A stretch of DNA of 32,413 nt from Methyloglobulus sp. (GCA_009695535.1 SHZQ01000006.1:1-32413), one strand, 5' to 3'. Counted from the stretch's first letter, positions 9,571 to 17,613 are shown. Translations and numbers: made by a program. The notes: generated by a model from the letters alone, not told the origin.

Positions 9571-9844
9571 TGACCTTACCCCTGGTCTAGCGGACACTCG
9601 ACTAAGAGAGTAATCTCTGAAGCCGAGGTCAGTCATGGCAAGCTGGAACCACAGCTTTAAGGTAACAGCAGTGCATGGCGAACGCTTTAAGACCCGATCT
9701 GCTGCCAAGCACCAGGTGTTCGAATATATCGAAGCGCACTATAATCGCAAACGGCTTCATTCCAAATTGGATTGTCTTAGCCAAATTGCGTTTGAAACCA
9801 AAAAAGTCGCTTAGCAGGGTGTCTGTGGAATTAGGGCAAGATCA
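9571..9844 (+). mobile_element. Internally deleted IS3-family insertion sequence (about 274 bp remnant)
   Basis: The left end TGACCTTACCCCTGGTC (from 9571) and the reverse complement of the right end TGATCTTGCCC (to 9844) form imperfect terminal inverted repeats, both reaching a GACAC motif about 26 bases in. Between them are an apparent first-ORF start region and the C-terminal end of a transposase (separate entry). Both termini survive but the interior is gone, leaving a MITE-like element. No clear target-site duplication was seen. The right end stops 13 bases before the slyX stop codon on the opposite strand. Confidence 0.7.
9635..9814 (+). pseudogene. IS3-family transposase, C-terminal fragment
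   Basis: An open frame of 59 residues starts MASWNHSFKVTAVHGERF and continues with FEYIEAHYNRKRLHSKL before a TAG stop at 9812-9814. The segments HGERFKTR, FEYIExxYNRxRLHSxL and FE are the hallmark C-terminal end of IS3-family OrfB integrases (DDE/rve). The D, D and E catalytic residues lie upstream in complete proteins and are absent here. The first few residues probably derive from the start of the element's first ORF, joined by an internal deletion. Non-functional by itself, though it might be mobilised in trans. Confidence 0.8.
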
Positions 9845-9857
9845 AGGTCTAGCTGCC

Positions 9858-10061
9858 TTAATAATGCGGCGGGGGTTGGTCGATAATTTCTTCACTCTGC
9901 TCAAGTCGGAAGCTGCTCATCCGTTCATGCAGTAGTTGGCAGGTCTTTTCTAGCAGCAGTATTTGATGCTGTTGTTGTGCGACTATTTTGTTCAATTCTT
10001 GCAATAAATCGTCTTGATAGGCCGTTTTTATCTCCAGCTCGATTAGGCGTTGTTCGTTCAT
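9858..10061 (-). CDS. slyX: SlyX family protein
   Basis: Encodes 67 residues. It begins MNEQRLIELEIKTAYQDDLL and ends in IDQPPPHY, the typical SlyX pattern (N-terminal coiled-coil heptads, acidic linker, PPPHY terminus). SlyX is a small, widespread proteobacterial protein of unresolved function. It lies 15 bases downstream of ccmI on the same strand and may be the last gene of that transcript. Its 3' end abuts the IS3-family remnant, but the PPPHY tail is intact, so the insertion did not damage it. Confidence 0.92.
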   Translation of the reverse strand: MNEQRLIELEIKTAYQDDLLQELNKIVAQQQHQILLLEKTCQLLHERMSSFRLEQSEEIIDQPPPHY

Positions 10062-10076
10062 ACTTAGGTAAAAGGG

Positions 10077-11327
10077 CTATTTCATTCTATCATTGATGAT
10101 TATCTTGTTTTCCTTATGGTCTGCAAGCGTTGCTTGTTCAATCACCCCAATCAAGTCACCTATTTGCGGCATGGGATTGCCTGATTTAGAAATTCGCGCC
10201 AATAACCTGACTTGTTTGAAGTTAGATAACTTCATATTGGGCAGCATCGATTGTGCATCTGACAGACTAACGGATAAGGGTAATTCCTTCACCTGTTTAC
10301 GCACAATCGCCAATGGCATTTTAGGGCCAGATAAAGCTTGGGCATAGATAAAGACAGTATCATCCGGCTTGGCATTGGCTTGTAATTCGGCAGCCAAACT
10401 GACTTGAATGGCAACAGAAACCCCAGATGATGCGGCAGATTTTGTTGACGATGCCGGCGCGGCATTAGCCAATGCACTTTCAGAATTTACTATTAATTCA
10501 TGGATTTGCTGCTTATCTGGAGACTCAGCGGGTAAAGCCGCTTCTAATTTCCGCAAATAGCCTACCGCCGTTTTCTTATCACCTTGCTGTGCATTTGCCA
10601 TTGCCGCAAACCATAAGCCATTCAGGTTTTTAGGATCGATTGTTAACGCTTTCATTACTAACTCTTGCGGTTTTCCGGCCCAATTATTGTCACTGGATAA
10701 TGCAATAACTTCCGCATAAGGCAACATAACTTCGACCTTTTCTACGGCCAATTCATACGCATGTGCAAAGGCTTCAACAGCTTCTGGAAAACGCTGTAGC
10801 ATCTTGTAAGAACGCCCCAACATCAACCAACCTTCAAGATTTTTGGGTTCTTTCTTCAATTTTTCGGCTAAACCCGCCACCATTTTGTTGATGGCTTCAG
10901 GGCTAGGTGTTGCTGAGTCTGCTGGACCGATTTGTGCCGCTTGCGATGGATCATTACTGCGACTTATGGCTTGATAATCGCCCAATGTCGTATACAACGT
11001 TGCTGATAATGCAGGTATTGCAACAGCCAGCACATAGACTAACCAACGACCTTGGCTATCCGATTTTCTAGATGAATTCGATATTTCAAGATCGTCACTT
11101 AATGCCTGCTCAAGTTCAATAACTTGTTCATCGTACTGTGCTTCGCTTATACCACCGGAAGCTTTATTAGCTTTCAACTCGACGAGTCGATCTCGTGCAA
11201 TTTTGATATTGCGCTGATCCAGATCATCTATCGCTGTGTTGTCGCGCTTGCGCCACAAAGGCGGCAGCACAATTAGAAACGCTATCAATATCATTGCAAC
11301 AGCAGCAAGCCAAAATATGCTATTCAT
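10077..11327 (-). CDS. ccmI: Cytochrome c biogenesis protein CcmI
   Basis: Encodes 416 residues. It has an N-terminal membrane helix (about 4-24) followed by a cytoplasmic RDRLVELKANKASGGISEAQY segment and a second membrane helix near 90-110, then a large periplasmic part with tetratricopeptide repeats (LEGWLMLGRSYKMLQRFPEAV and similar). CcmI holds apocytochrome c C-termini and delivers them to CcmF/CcmH. The start overlaps the ccmH stop by 4 bases, so translation is probably coupled. CcmI is the most variable Ccm protein, and its C-terminal region here resembles the usual CcmI/CycH tail domain. Confidence 0.93.
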   Translation of the reverse strand: MNSIFWLAAVAMILIAFLIVLPPLWRKRDNTAIDDLDQRNIKIARDRLVELKANKASGGISEAQYDEQVIELEQALSDDLEISNSSRKSDSQGRWLVYVLAVAIPALSATLYTTLGDYQAISRSNDPSQAAQIGPADSATPSPEAINKMVAGLAEKLKKEPKNLEGWLMLGRSYKMLQRFPEAVEAFAHAYELAVEKVEVMLPYAEVIALSSDNNWAGKPQELVMKALTIDPKNLNGLWFAAMANAQQGDKKTAVGYLRKLEAALPAESPDKQQIHELIVNSESALANAAPASSTKSAASSGVSVAIQVSLAAELQANAKPDDTVFIYAQALSGPKMPLAIVRKQVKELPLSVSLSDAQSMLPNMKLSNFKQVRLLARISKSGNPMPQIGDLIGVIEQATLADHKENKIIINDRMK

Positions 11328-11803
11328 AACTTGTCTCCGTCTTCAACACTGCTTTCAGTGTCCTCTAAAAGCTGACGCATTTTTTCCTGTTTGCCTTTAT
11401 CAAATACTGTAACTGCCGCTTGCTTTTTGCGACGGATAAACCAAAAAATCATCGTAAATCCCGTTAGCAAGAAAGCAATCGGGCCTAACCAAAGCAGGGC
11501 GGTTTTGGTTTTTAAAGGCGGATTATACAAAACAAAATCACCATAACGGTCGGTCATAAACTGGATAATCTCGTCTTTGGATTTGCCTTGCTGTAGCATT
11601 TCAAAGACTTGTCTACGTAAATCACCCGCGAGTTCAGCATTGGAGTCGGCAATGGTCTGGTTTTGGCAGACAAGGCAGCGTAGCTCTGAATTAATCAGCT
11701 CGTAAGTCTTTTGCTGTTCAGGATCGGCAAGTTGATGATCGTCAATTGCGAAGCCTTGGGTAGCAATAAGTAGGATGAATGCAAAAAACCACAGCTTAAT
11801 CAT
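11324..11803 (-). CDS. ccmH: Cytochrome c maturation protein CcmH (CcmL-type)
   Basis: Encodes 159 residues. A signal-anchor at the N terminus leads to the redox motif LRCLVCQNQ with Cys43 and Cys46, followed by IADSNAELAGDLRRQV, the hallmark of the family. A single C-terminal membrane helix lies around 104-125. CcmH reduces the apocytochrome CXXCH disulfide, or forms a mixed disulfide with it, before heme ligation. This is the short form; the TPR half present in E. coli CcmH is supplied by the separate ccmI gene. It overlaps ccmG by 4 bases at its start and ccmI by 4 at its end. Confidence 0.96.
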   Translation of the reverse strand: MIKLWFFAFILLIATQGFAIDDHQLADPEQQKTYELINSELRCLVCQNQTIADSNAELAGDLRRQVFEMLQQGKSKDEIIQFMTDRYGDFVLYNPPLKTKTALLWLGPIAFLLTGFTMIFWFIRRKKQAAVTVFDKGKQEKMRQLLEDTESSVEDGDKL

Positions 11804-12330
11804 AACTCCGCCTGCAATTTGGCAACCAAAGGGAGAAAAATATTTTGCACGTCTTCTTCTGTCACCGGCCCAGTATGCTTGTAGCGGACGATACCTTGCT
11901 TATCCATCACAAAGGTTTCCGGTACGCCATACACGCCCCAATCTATGCCGATCCGGCCATCGGCATCCATCACGCTATCGTTATACGGATTACCCAATGT
12001 TTCCAGCCATTTTTTTGCAGCATCGGGATCGTCCTTATAATTCAAGCCGACGATAATAGCCGCTTGCTGCTGCGCTAACTGATTGATGACCGGATGTTCC
12101 GCTCGGCAAGAAACACACCAGGAAGCCCAGACATTAAACAACCAGACCTTACCTTTCAAGTCGGCGGGTGACAGCTTTTCATTTGGCGCGTTGAGTTTAG
12201 GGGCAGAAAATGCCGGAGCGGGCTTGTTTAGCAAAGGCGAAGGAATTTCGCCAGGCTTACCTTTCAAGCCCAACGCCAAAAACACAGCCAGAACGATGAA
12301 CAATGCCAGTGGGATGATGTACTTAAGCAT
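11800..12330 (-). CDS. ccmG: Thiol:disulfide interchange protein CcmG (DsbE)
   Basis: Encodes 176 residues. An N-terminal membrane anchor (about 4-22) is followed by a periplasmic thioredoxin fold with WASWCVSC (Cys72, Cys75) and a GVYGVPETFVMD segment containing the conserved cis-proline. CcmG keeps CcmH and apocytochrome cysteines reduced, drawing electrons from CcdA/DsbD. The ATG at 12330 lies inside the last codons of the NYN/LOTUS gene (8-base overlap), which replaces the expected direct ccmF-ccmG junction. The stop overlaps the ccmH start by 4 bases. Confidence 0.96.
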   Translation of the reverse strand: MLKYIIPLALFIVLAVFLALGLKGKPGEIPSPLLNKPAPAFSAPKLNAPNEKLSPADLKGKVWLFNVWASWCVSCRAEHPVINQLAQQQAAIIVGLNYKDDPDAAKKWLETLGNPYNDSVMDADGRIGIDWGVYGVPETFVMDKQGIVRYKHTGPVTEEDVQNIFLPLVAKLQAEL

Positions 12331-13102
12331 TAGCGTCTTTTAACTTAACAAAGTGTTTAGAATTACTATTTTTATAATCGACATAGTTTAAAGACTTAAC
12401 CAACAAACTTAATTTAGGGAGACCATAATTCCTTGGGTCAAAAGAACTGTCTATTCGATTGAGGTAATTTCCAACTTCGCTCAGATTAGCCCAACCATCG
12501 CCCTCCGATGGCGAATTGATTGCATCAATTATTAGTTTTTTTAATTTTTTGGTCGATGATGTTTTGGGCGGCGATTTCGTAGAATCATTTTTTTCAGCAG
12601 ATGTCGCGATATTTTTGCTTATTTGCTCAACATTATTATTTTCATCTGTTTTATTTTCATCTTCAGTTATGGTTTCAGTAAAAATAAACCTATTACAAGC
12701 CGAACGAAATGCCTCTGGTGTATTTTGTTTTCCTATTCCGATTATCTCTAACCCTGCCTCCCTTAAACGTGTCGCCAATTTAGTAAAGTCGCTATGGCTC
12801 GAGACCAGGAAAAACCCGTTAAATTTCCCCGTATACAATAAATCCATTGCATCAATAATTAATGCTGAATCGGTGGCGTTTCTCCCAACTGTGTAGGCGA
12901 ATTGCTGAATAGGTTGAATAGCATGTTTATTTAATACTTCTTTCCAGCTTTTACTTTGTGGGCTCGTCCAGTCGCCATAACAACGCCTTGATGTCACATC
13001 ACCATATCTTGCCGCCTCTATTAAAATAGCATCTATGGCTTTAGCTTGGGCATTATCAGCATCAATCAATAAAGCAAAACGTTTATTATCATTTATGTTC
13101 AT
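12323..13102 (-). CDS. NYN-domain (PIN-like) protein with C-terminal OST-HTH/LOTUS domain
   Basis: Encodes 259 residues from the ATG at 13102, which has GGAGGA 6 bases upstream; a longer in-frame start at 13144 has no such site. The N-terminal half is a LabA/NYN-type PIN-like nuclease fold: FALLIDADNAQ, RRCYGDWTS, NATDSALIIDAMDLLYTG and FFLVSSHSDFTKLATRLRE, which carry the expected acidic residues. A low-complexity Asn/Lys/Glu-rich linker follows, then an OST-HTH/LOTUS domain (GWANLSEVGNYL...DPRNYGLPKLSLLVKSL), a fold known to bind RNA. The likely role is RNA binding or cleavage, substrate unknown. It overlaps a DUF2281-like ORF upstream and ccmG downstream, so it is embedded in the ccm operon. 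Its codons look more AT-rich than its neighbours, suggesting acquisition. Confidence 0.9.
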   Translation of the reverse strand: MNINDNKRFALLIDADNAQAKAIDAILIEAARYGDVTSRRCYGDWTSPQSKSWKEVLNKHAIQPIQQFAYTVGRNATDSALIIDAMDLLYTGKFNGFFLVSSHSDFTKLATRLREAGLEIIGIGKQNTPEAFRSACNRFIFTETITEDENKTDENNNVEQISKNIATSAEKNDSTKSPPKTSSTKKLKKLIIDAINSPSEGDGWANLSEVGNYLNRIDSSFDPRNYGLPKLSLLVKSLNYVDYKNSNSKHFVKLKDANA

Positions 13103-13280
13103 CGAAATCCTCCAGCATCTTAAAAGCACCTTTAGCACAGCCAAATTTAGGAATTCTTTTTACCATAAGTCTATCCGAGGATTGTTTGGCTAACAGATAA
13201 TCTAAAAAAGACAGTAATTCTTGCTTGAAAGCTTTCGATTGAATTTGTTGTATTTTTAAAGCAATCAATTCCTCGCTCAT
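13089..13280 (-). CDS. Small DUF2281-like protein, possible antitoxin-type partner
   Basis: Encodes 63 residues from an ATG at 13280. Two segments resemble the DUF2281 (VapB-like) family: an N-terminal amphipathic helix (LIALKIQQIQSK...ELLSFLDYLLAK) and KFGCAKGAFKMLEDFDEHK near the C terminus, comparable to the family's FGSAKGxxxMSxDFDEPLxDF. It stops right after FDEHK and lacks the final PLxDF/YM extension. DUF2281 proteins usually precede PIN toxins; here the ORF overlaps by 14 bases a gene for a PIN-like NYN protein. It lies 44 bases downstream of ccmF. Family assignment is by eye, and antitoxin function is inference. Confidence 0.65.
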   Translation of the reverse strand: MSEELIALKIQQIQSKAFKQELLSFLDYLLAKQSSDRLMVKRIPKFGCAKGAFKMLEDFDEHK

Positions 13281-13324
13281 TGCTGCTCTTTTCCAATTCG
13301 TTTGATTTACATACTCTGCAATGT

Positions 13325-15274
13325 CTAATCGATTAATGCAGGCTTTTTAGCACTGCGATAACGCTTATCACAAGTCGCACACAATCCACCTATCCCCATG
13401 AATATTGCGCCCAACCATATCCAGCGGATAAAGGCTTTGTAATAAATCCTTAGACTCCACGCGCCTTCGTCTCCTAACGGTTCGCCAATAGCAACAAACA
13501 AATCCCTGAATAATCCGGCATCAATAGCGGCTTCCGTCATAGGCATTTTTTGGACCTGGTAAGTCCGTTTTTGTGGTTCTAGTATGACATCCGGCTTGCC
13601 TTCATGACTCACGGTTATCAAACCTTGTTGGGCAATGTAATTAGGCCCTTGGGCTTGTTTTATACCTTGGAATTTGAATTTATAGCCGGACAATTCGAGT
13701 GTTTCGCCAGGAGCCATGCGACTATCTTTCTCAATACTGTAAACAGAAGTCAAGGTAATACCGACCACAAATACAGCAATCCCAAGATGGGCAATGGTCA
13801 TGCCATAAAATCCTGCTGGTATTTTAGCCAGACGTTCCCATGACAAGCCTTTATCGCCCAGTCGATCAATGAAAGAAAGCGCTGTCATTGCTGCCGTCCA
13901 CAATGCTAAGGTCAATCCCAACGCCGCGGCCCAAGAATAAAACGGCATGAGCAAAGGCAATGCCAGTCCGCCTGCCACACAGCCCAAAATAAACCAGCGC
14001 ACCCTTGAGGTAAGATCACTCAGGCTATCGCGTTTCCAACGTAAAAGCATCCCGCCACCCACGGCAATCGCCAAAGGTGCCATTAATGGGATGAATACGG
14101 CATTAAAATACGGTGGCCCGACTGAAATTTTGCCCATGCCCAGTGCGTCAATTACCAAGGGGTAAAGCGTACCCAGCAATATGCTGGCAGCAGTCACGAC
14201 CAGTAACACATTATTGATGAGAATCACCGATTCCCTAGATACTGGCTCAAAAGTCGCGCTGGATTTAACAGCAGGTGCGCGAACGGCATATAACAATAAA
14301 GAGCCGCCAATAACAATCGCCAAAAAAATCAGGATAAACAAACCCCTGGCTGGATCGCTGGCGAAGGCATGGACTGACGTTAACACACCGGAACGCACGA
14401 GGAACGTCCCTAACAAACTTAATGAAAAGGCAAAAATCGCTAACAAAACCGTCCAGGTTTTAAATACACCGCGTTTTTCTGTCGCCGCTAAGGAATGGAT
14501 TAACGCCGTACCGACTAGCCAAGGCATAAACGAAGCGTTTTCCACAGGATCCCAAAACCACCAACCGCCCCAGCCTAATTCGTAATATGCCCACCAACTG
14601 CCTAGCGCTATACCAATTGTAAGAAACATCCAGGCAACCGTTGTCCACGGCCTAGACCAACGCGCCCAGGCAGCATCGAGACGACCTTGCATCAAAGCGG
14701 CAATCGCAAAAGCAAAAGCCACGGAAAAGCCGACGTAGCCCATGTACAACATGGGTGGATGTATCGCAAGCCCGACATCTTGCAACAAAGGATTCAAATC
14801 CCGACCTTCAACCGGAGCTGGAAACAGGCGCTCAAAAGGGTTTGATGTCAACAGCAAGAACAGGAGGAAGCCGATGGAAATCATACCCATTACACCCAAC
14901 ACTCTGGCAACTGTTGCATCGGGAATGGCTCGGCTGAATCGTGCCACCAAAGCCGTCCAACAACATAGCACTAATGCCCAGAGCAATAACGAACCTTCAT
15001 GCGCACCCCAAACACCTGAAACCAAATACAATACTGGCAAGGCGGTATTTGAATTCATTGCCGCATATTTCACTGAGAAATCATGCGTCAAAAAACTGTA
15101 AGTCAAACAAGCGTAAGAAATTGCTACAAAAAGCAATTGGGCAAAAGCGGCAGGTCTGGCGACCGCTATCCAGCCAGATATGGAACGCGTTGCGCCCACA
15201 ATGGGTGCAATGGCAAGGATAATTGCCATGCACAAGGCGAGTATTAATGAGAAATGTCCAGTCTCAGGAATCAT
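13325..15274 (-). CDS. ccmF: Heme lyase subunit CcmF
   Basis: Encodes 649 residues, the normal size (E. coli 647). A multi-spanning membrane protein of the heme-handling family, with the WWD signature WGGWWFWDPVENASF at 235-249 and conserved loop histidines such as those in AIHPPMLYMGY. CcmF with CcmH and CcmI takes heme from holo-CcmE and attaches it to apocytochrome c. The start overlaps the ccmE stop by 4 bases. After ccmF the usual order is broken by the DUF2281-like and NYN/LOTUS genes before ccmG. Confidence 0.98.
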   Translation of the reverse strand: MIPETGHFSLILALCMAIILAIAPIVGATRSISGWIAVARPAAFAQLLFVAISYACLTYSFLTHDFSVKYAAMNSNTALPVLYLVSGVWGAHEGSLLLWALVLCCWTALVARFSRAIPDATVARVLGVMGMISIGFLLFLLLTSNPFERLFPAPVEGRDLNPLLQDVGLAIHPPMLYMGYVGFSVAFAFAIAALMQGRLDAAWARWSRPWTTVAWMFLTIGIALGSWWAYYELGWGGWWFWDPVENASFMPWLVGTALIHSLAATEKRGVFKTWTVLLAIFAFSLSLLGTFLVRSGVLTSVHAFASDPARGLFILIFLAIVIGGSLLLYAVRAPAVKSSATFEPVSRESVILINNVLLVVTAASILLGTLYPLVIDALGMGKISVGPPYFNAVFIPLMAPLAIAVGGGMLLRWKRDSLSDLTSRVRWFILGCVAGGLALPLLMPFYSWAAALGLTLALWTAAMTALSFIDRLGDKGLSWERLAKIPAGFYGMTIAHLGIAVFVVGITLTSVYSIEKDSRMAPGETLELSGYKFKFQGIKQAQGPNYIAQQGLITVSHEGKPDVILEPQKRTYQVQKMPMTEAAIDAGLFRDLFVAIGEPLGDEGAWSLRIYYKAFIRWIWLGAIFMGIGGLCATCDKRYRSAKKPALID

Positions 15275-15720
15275 GGATTTTGACCTTGGGCAGGAGTTAT
15301 CTGCTTCTTCAAACTCGCCTTAACTTCCGGTGGCATATAGTTTTCATCATGCTTTGCCAGCACTTCTTCTGCTACAAAAACGCCTTGTGGATTTAACTTG
15401 CCATGCGCGACAATGCCTTGACCTTCCCTGAACAAGTCCGGCAGAATGCCCGTGTATTCAACCGCTACTTCTTTGTTGAAATCGGTCAGCTTAAAACGCA
15501 CCATCATGCCATTATCTGGCCTTTCTACTGAACCCTTGATGACCATGCCGCCTAAGCGGAACAAAGCATCCTTAGGCGCTTTGCCTTCCACCACGTCAGT
15601 CGGTGGGAAAAAATACATCAAATTTTCATTGAAGGATTTCAGCGCGAATGCTGTGGCTATACCTGCACCCAGCACCATCAAGCCAATTAAAATCAGTCGC
15701 TGTCTTCTTGCGGTCTTCAT
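15271..15720 (-). CDS. ccmE: Heme chaperone CcmE
   Basis: Encodes 149 residues. An N-terminal membrane anchor (about 9-28) is followed by an OB-fold domain (RLGGMVIKGSV...GMMVRFKLTDF) and the heme-binding motif LAKHDENYMPPEV, with His124 as the covalent heme ligand and the tyrosine four residues later. CcmE carries heme in the periplasm from CcmC to CcmF. The ATG overlaps the ccmD stop in an ATGA arrangement, and its stop overlaps ccmF. Confidence 0.98.
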   Translation of the reverse strand: MKTARRQRLILIGLMVLGAGIATAFALKSFNENLMYFFPPTDVVEGKAPKDALFRLGGMVIKGSVERPDNGMMVRFKLTDFNKEVAVEYTGILPDLFREGQGIVAHGKLNPQGVFVAEEVLAKHDENYMPPEVKASLKKQITPAQGQNP

Positions 15721-15881
15721 AAGTCTTGCCGTTTTTGCTTAAGCGCTTTCTGTCTTAAAAAATTTTTACGTTGGATAATGGGTGTGACCACATTGGCGAG
15801 CAGGACGACCAAGCAAATACCATACGAAGTCCAAACATAAAAACCGTAACCGCCCATAGACAGGAATTCTTGTAGGTTCAA
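15717..15881 (-). CDS. ccmD: Heme exporter protein CcmD
   Basis: A 54-residue protein read from a TTG start: it begins MNLQEFLSMGGYGFYVWTSY, has one hydrophobic helix (about 12-33), then a strongly basic tail (RKNFLRQKALKQKRQ). The MGGYGFYVWxSY pattern and size are diagnostic for CcmD, which helps release holo-CcmE from the CcmABC complex. The TTG at 15881 overlaps the ccmC TGA, and the sequence GAGGAGG about 8 bases upstream, within the end of ccmC, provides a ribosome binding site. An internal ATG at codon 9 would delete conserved residues. The stop overlaps the ccmE start. Confidence 0.93.
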   Translation of the reverse strand: MNLQEFLSMGGYGFYVWTSYGICLVVLLANVVTPIIQRKNFLRQKALKQKRQDL

Positions 15882-16645
15882 AGCCCGCCCTCCTCAGTTG
15901 CTTTCACTTTCACCCATTGAGAATTACGCTCCCGCTGCAATAACTCGACGCGTGCTTGCAATATTAAGGCAATCGCATAATAAACTTTGAACGCTAAGGC
16001 CATAAGAAGCAATGGCGTTAGCATACTCAGATGTATCGACGGCTTGCCCACTTTAGCAACCGTTGGCCCTTGATGCAGGGTATTCCACCATTCAACGGAA
16101 TAATGAATAATCGGGATATTAACCACACCCACCAAAGCTAGAATAGCGACCGCCTTGGAAGCTGTGCGCTTGTCATCAATCGCGCCATACAAACCAATCA
16201 CACCCAAGTACAAAAATAACAAAATTAACTCAGATGTTAAGCGTGCATCCCACACCCACCAGGTCCCCCACATGGGTTTTCCCCATAACGATCCCGTCAC
16301 CAATGCAATGAAGGTGAAACTGGCACCAACAGATGCGCTGCTAATCATCACGACTTCCGCCAGCTTAATGCGCCAAATCAAACCAATTGCTCCAGCAATC
16401 GCCATTACCACATAGATAAATAACGACATCCAGGCAGCGGGCACATGAATGTAGATGATGCGGTAGCTATCCCCTTGCTGGTAATCGGGTGGCGCGAGAT
16501 ATAAGCCGCCATATAGGCCCGTCACGGTTAGCAATAGGAATATGACGACTAACCACGGCATTAAACGCTCAGAAAACGCGTAAAAATGGGGAGGAGAAGC
16601 CATGCGATGAAAAAACCGCACGACCGGATCGGGGACTAGAAACAT
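15878..16645 (-). CDS. ccmC: Heme exporter protein CcmC
   Basis: Encodes 255 residues with six predicted membrane helices. The WWD signature WGTWWVWDARLTSE is at 126-139, and the flanking periplasmic histidines appear in IYIHVPAAWM (His67) and later in IIHYSVEWWNTLHQG. CcmC binds heme and loads it on CcmE. Its stop overlaps the TTG start of ccmD. Upstream, a 74-base gap separates it from the diiron-like gene, whereas ccmC more commonly follows ccmB directly. Confidence 0.97.
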   Translation of the reverse strand: MFLVPDPVVRFFHRMASPPHFYAFSERLMPWLVVIFLLLTVTGLYGGLYLAPPDYQQGDSYRIIYIHVPAAWMSLFIYVVMAIAGAIGLIWRIKLAEVVMISSASVGASFTFIALVTGSLWGKPMWGTWWVWDARLTSELILLFLYLGVIGLYGAIDDKRTASKAVAILALVGVVNIPIIHYSVEWWNTLHQGPTVAKVGKPSIHLSMLTPLLLMALAFKVYYAIALILQARVELLQRERNSQWVKVKATEEGGL

Positions 16646-16719
16646 AATCTATAAACTCTAAGGCGGTAACTCAATATCAGCTAATCAGCAAGCCGAATCC
16701 TTACAGCTTGCTTAGCTCA

Positions 16720-17613
16720 TCAAGCCTTACAATACGAAGGAATCCAAGTACGCTCCAGCATATAGTCAGGTACTTCATTAAAATCAAAAGCTTCACCGTC
16801 TTTAATCATCTGTTCAACATTAAACAACTGTCCAACTTCAGGGATGTCATTAAAAAACAACGTGTATAGCGGTTTAACCATCCATTTTGAAACCTTCATC
16901 CCAATTGGACCAATGAAATTTCTACGTTGACCGACATGGGCAACTTCATCAATGGTAATTTCATCCAATAATTCTTTCATGCGCTGACGGACTTCCGGCT
17001 CATCCGCCAAAATGTCATCAAACAAACGATGTAAGTGGAAATAATAGGTCACGCCCATCAGTTCGGTAACAAACGCTGGTGAGTCCATTATAAAGCCAGG
17101 GAATTTAGGGAATTGCTCATAAACCCATTCTTTCCACGGTGACAAAGGCATCCATTCAATCTTGTCCAGACCACAGGTACGTAGCATTTCATCAAAAAGC
17201 CGCCAATGGCAAAATTCTTCCGCCAAATGTACACGACTGATTTTATCTTCCACGGAATGTGAGTTCGCCATATCAGGCACGACATCCCACGCACCTTTGA
17301 TTCCGACCCACTCATGTCGGGCGAATTTGTACATGCCTGTTAACATTAAAGTCATGCGATCCAAAGATTTAGGATCGTCTTTCATTTCGATATAGTTGCG
17401 ATAAAACGCATCGGGATTAGCTAACGGCTTACGTAGCTTTACAGGATTGTCTTTAAAGTTTTTAAGCTTGGCGCGTTTCTTTGCCAAATCCTTCTCAGCT
17501 TCAAGCAGCTCACCCCCATGATGTTGAGTAAACTGCCAGTAATCTTCAAAATTGTCCTTTCTTTGCTGCTCAGTCGCCACAGTAAAGATGGAAAGATATT
17601 TGCCCATACCCAT
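16720..17613 (-). CDS. Uncharacterised protein with ferritin-like diiron motifs
   Basis: A 297-residue soluble protein, with no signal peptide or membrane helix. I do not recognise a named family. The sequence has the spacing of a ferritin-like diiron four-helix bundle: Glu101 (HEWVG), E123-F-C-H126 in HLAEEFCHWRLFDEM, Glu174 in FVTELMGVTYYF, and E213-V-A-H216 in ITIDEVAHVGQRRNF. That gives two ExxH pairs and two further Glu candidates, typical of oxygenases, oxidases or oxygen sensors. The ATG at 17613 (MGMGKYLS) has GGAG 9 bases upstream; a TTG five codons earlier is less likely. It lies between ccmB (48-base gap) and ccmC on the same strand, so co-expression with heme export is plausible. 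Function unknown. Confidence 0.85.
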   Translation of the reverse strand: MGMGKYLSIFTVATEQQRKDNFEDYWQFTQHHGGELLEAEKDLAKKRAKLKNFKDNPVKLRKPLANPDAFYRNYIEMKDDPKSLDRMTLMLTGMYKFARHEWVGIKGAWDVVPDMANSHSVEDKISRVHLAEEFCHWRLFDEMLRTCGLDKIEWMPLSPWKEWVYEQFPKFPGFIMDSPAFVTELMGVTYYFHLHRLFDDILADEPEVRQRMKELLDEITIDEVAHVGQRRNFIGPIGMKVSKWMVKPLYTLFFNDIPEVGQLFNVEQMIKDGEAFDFNEVPDYMLERTWIPSYCKA

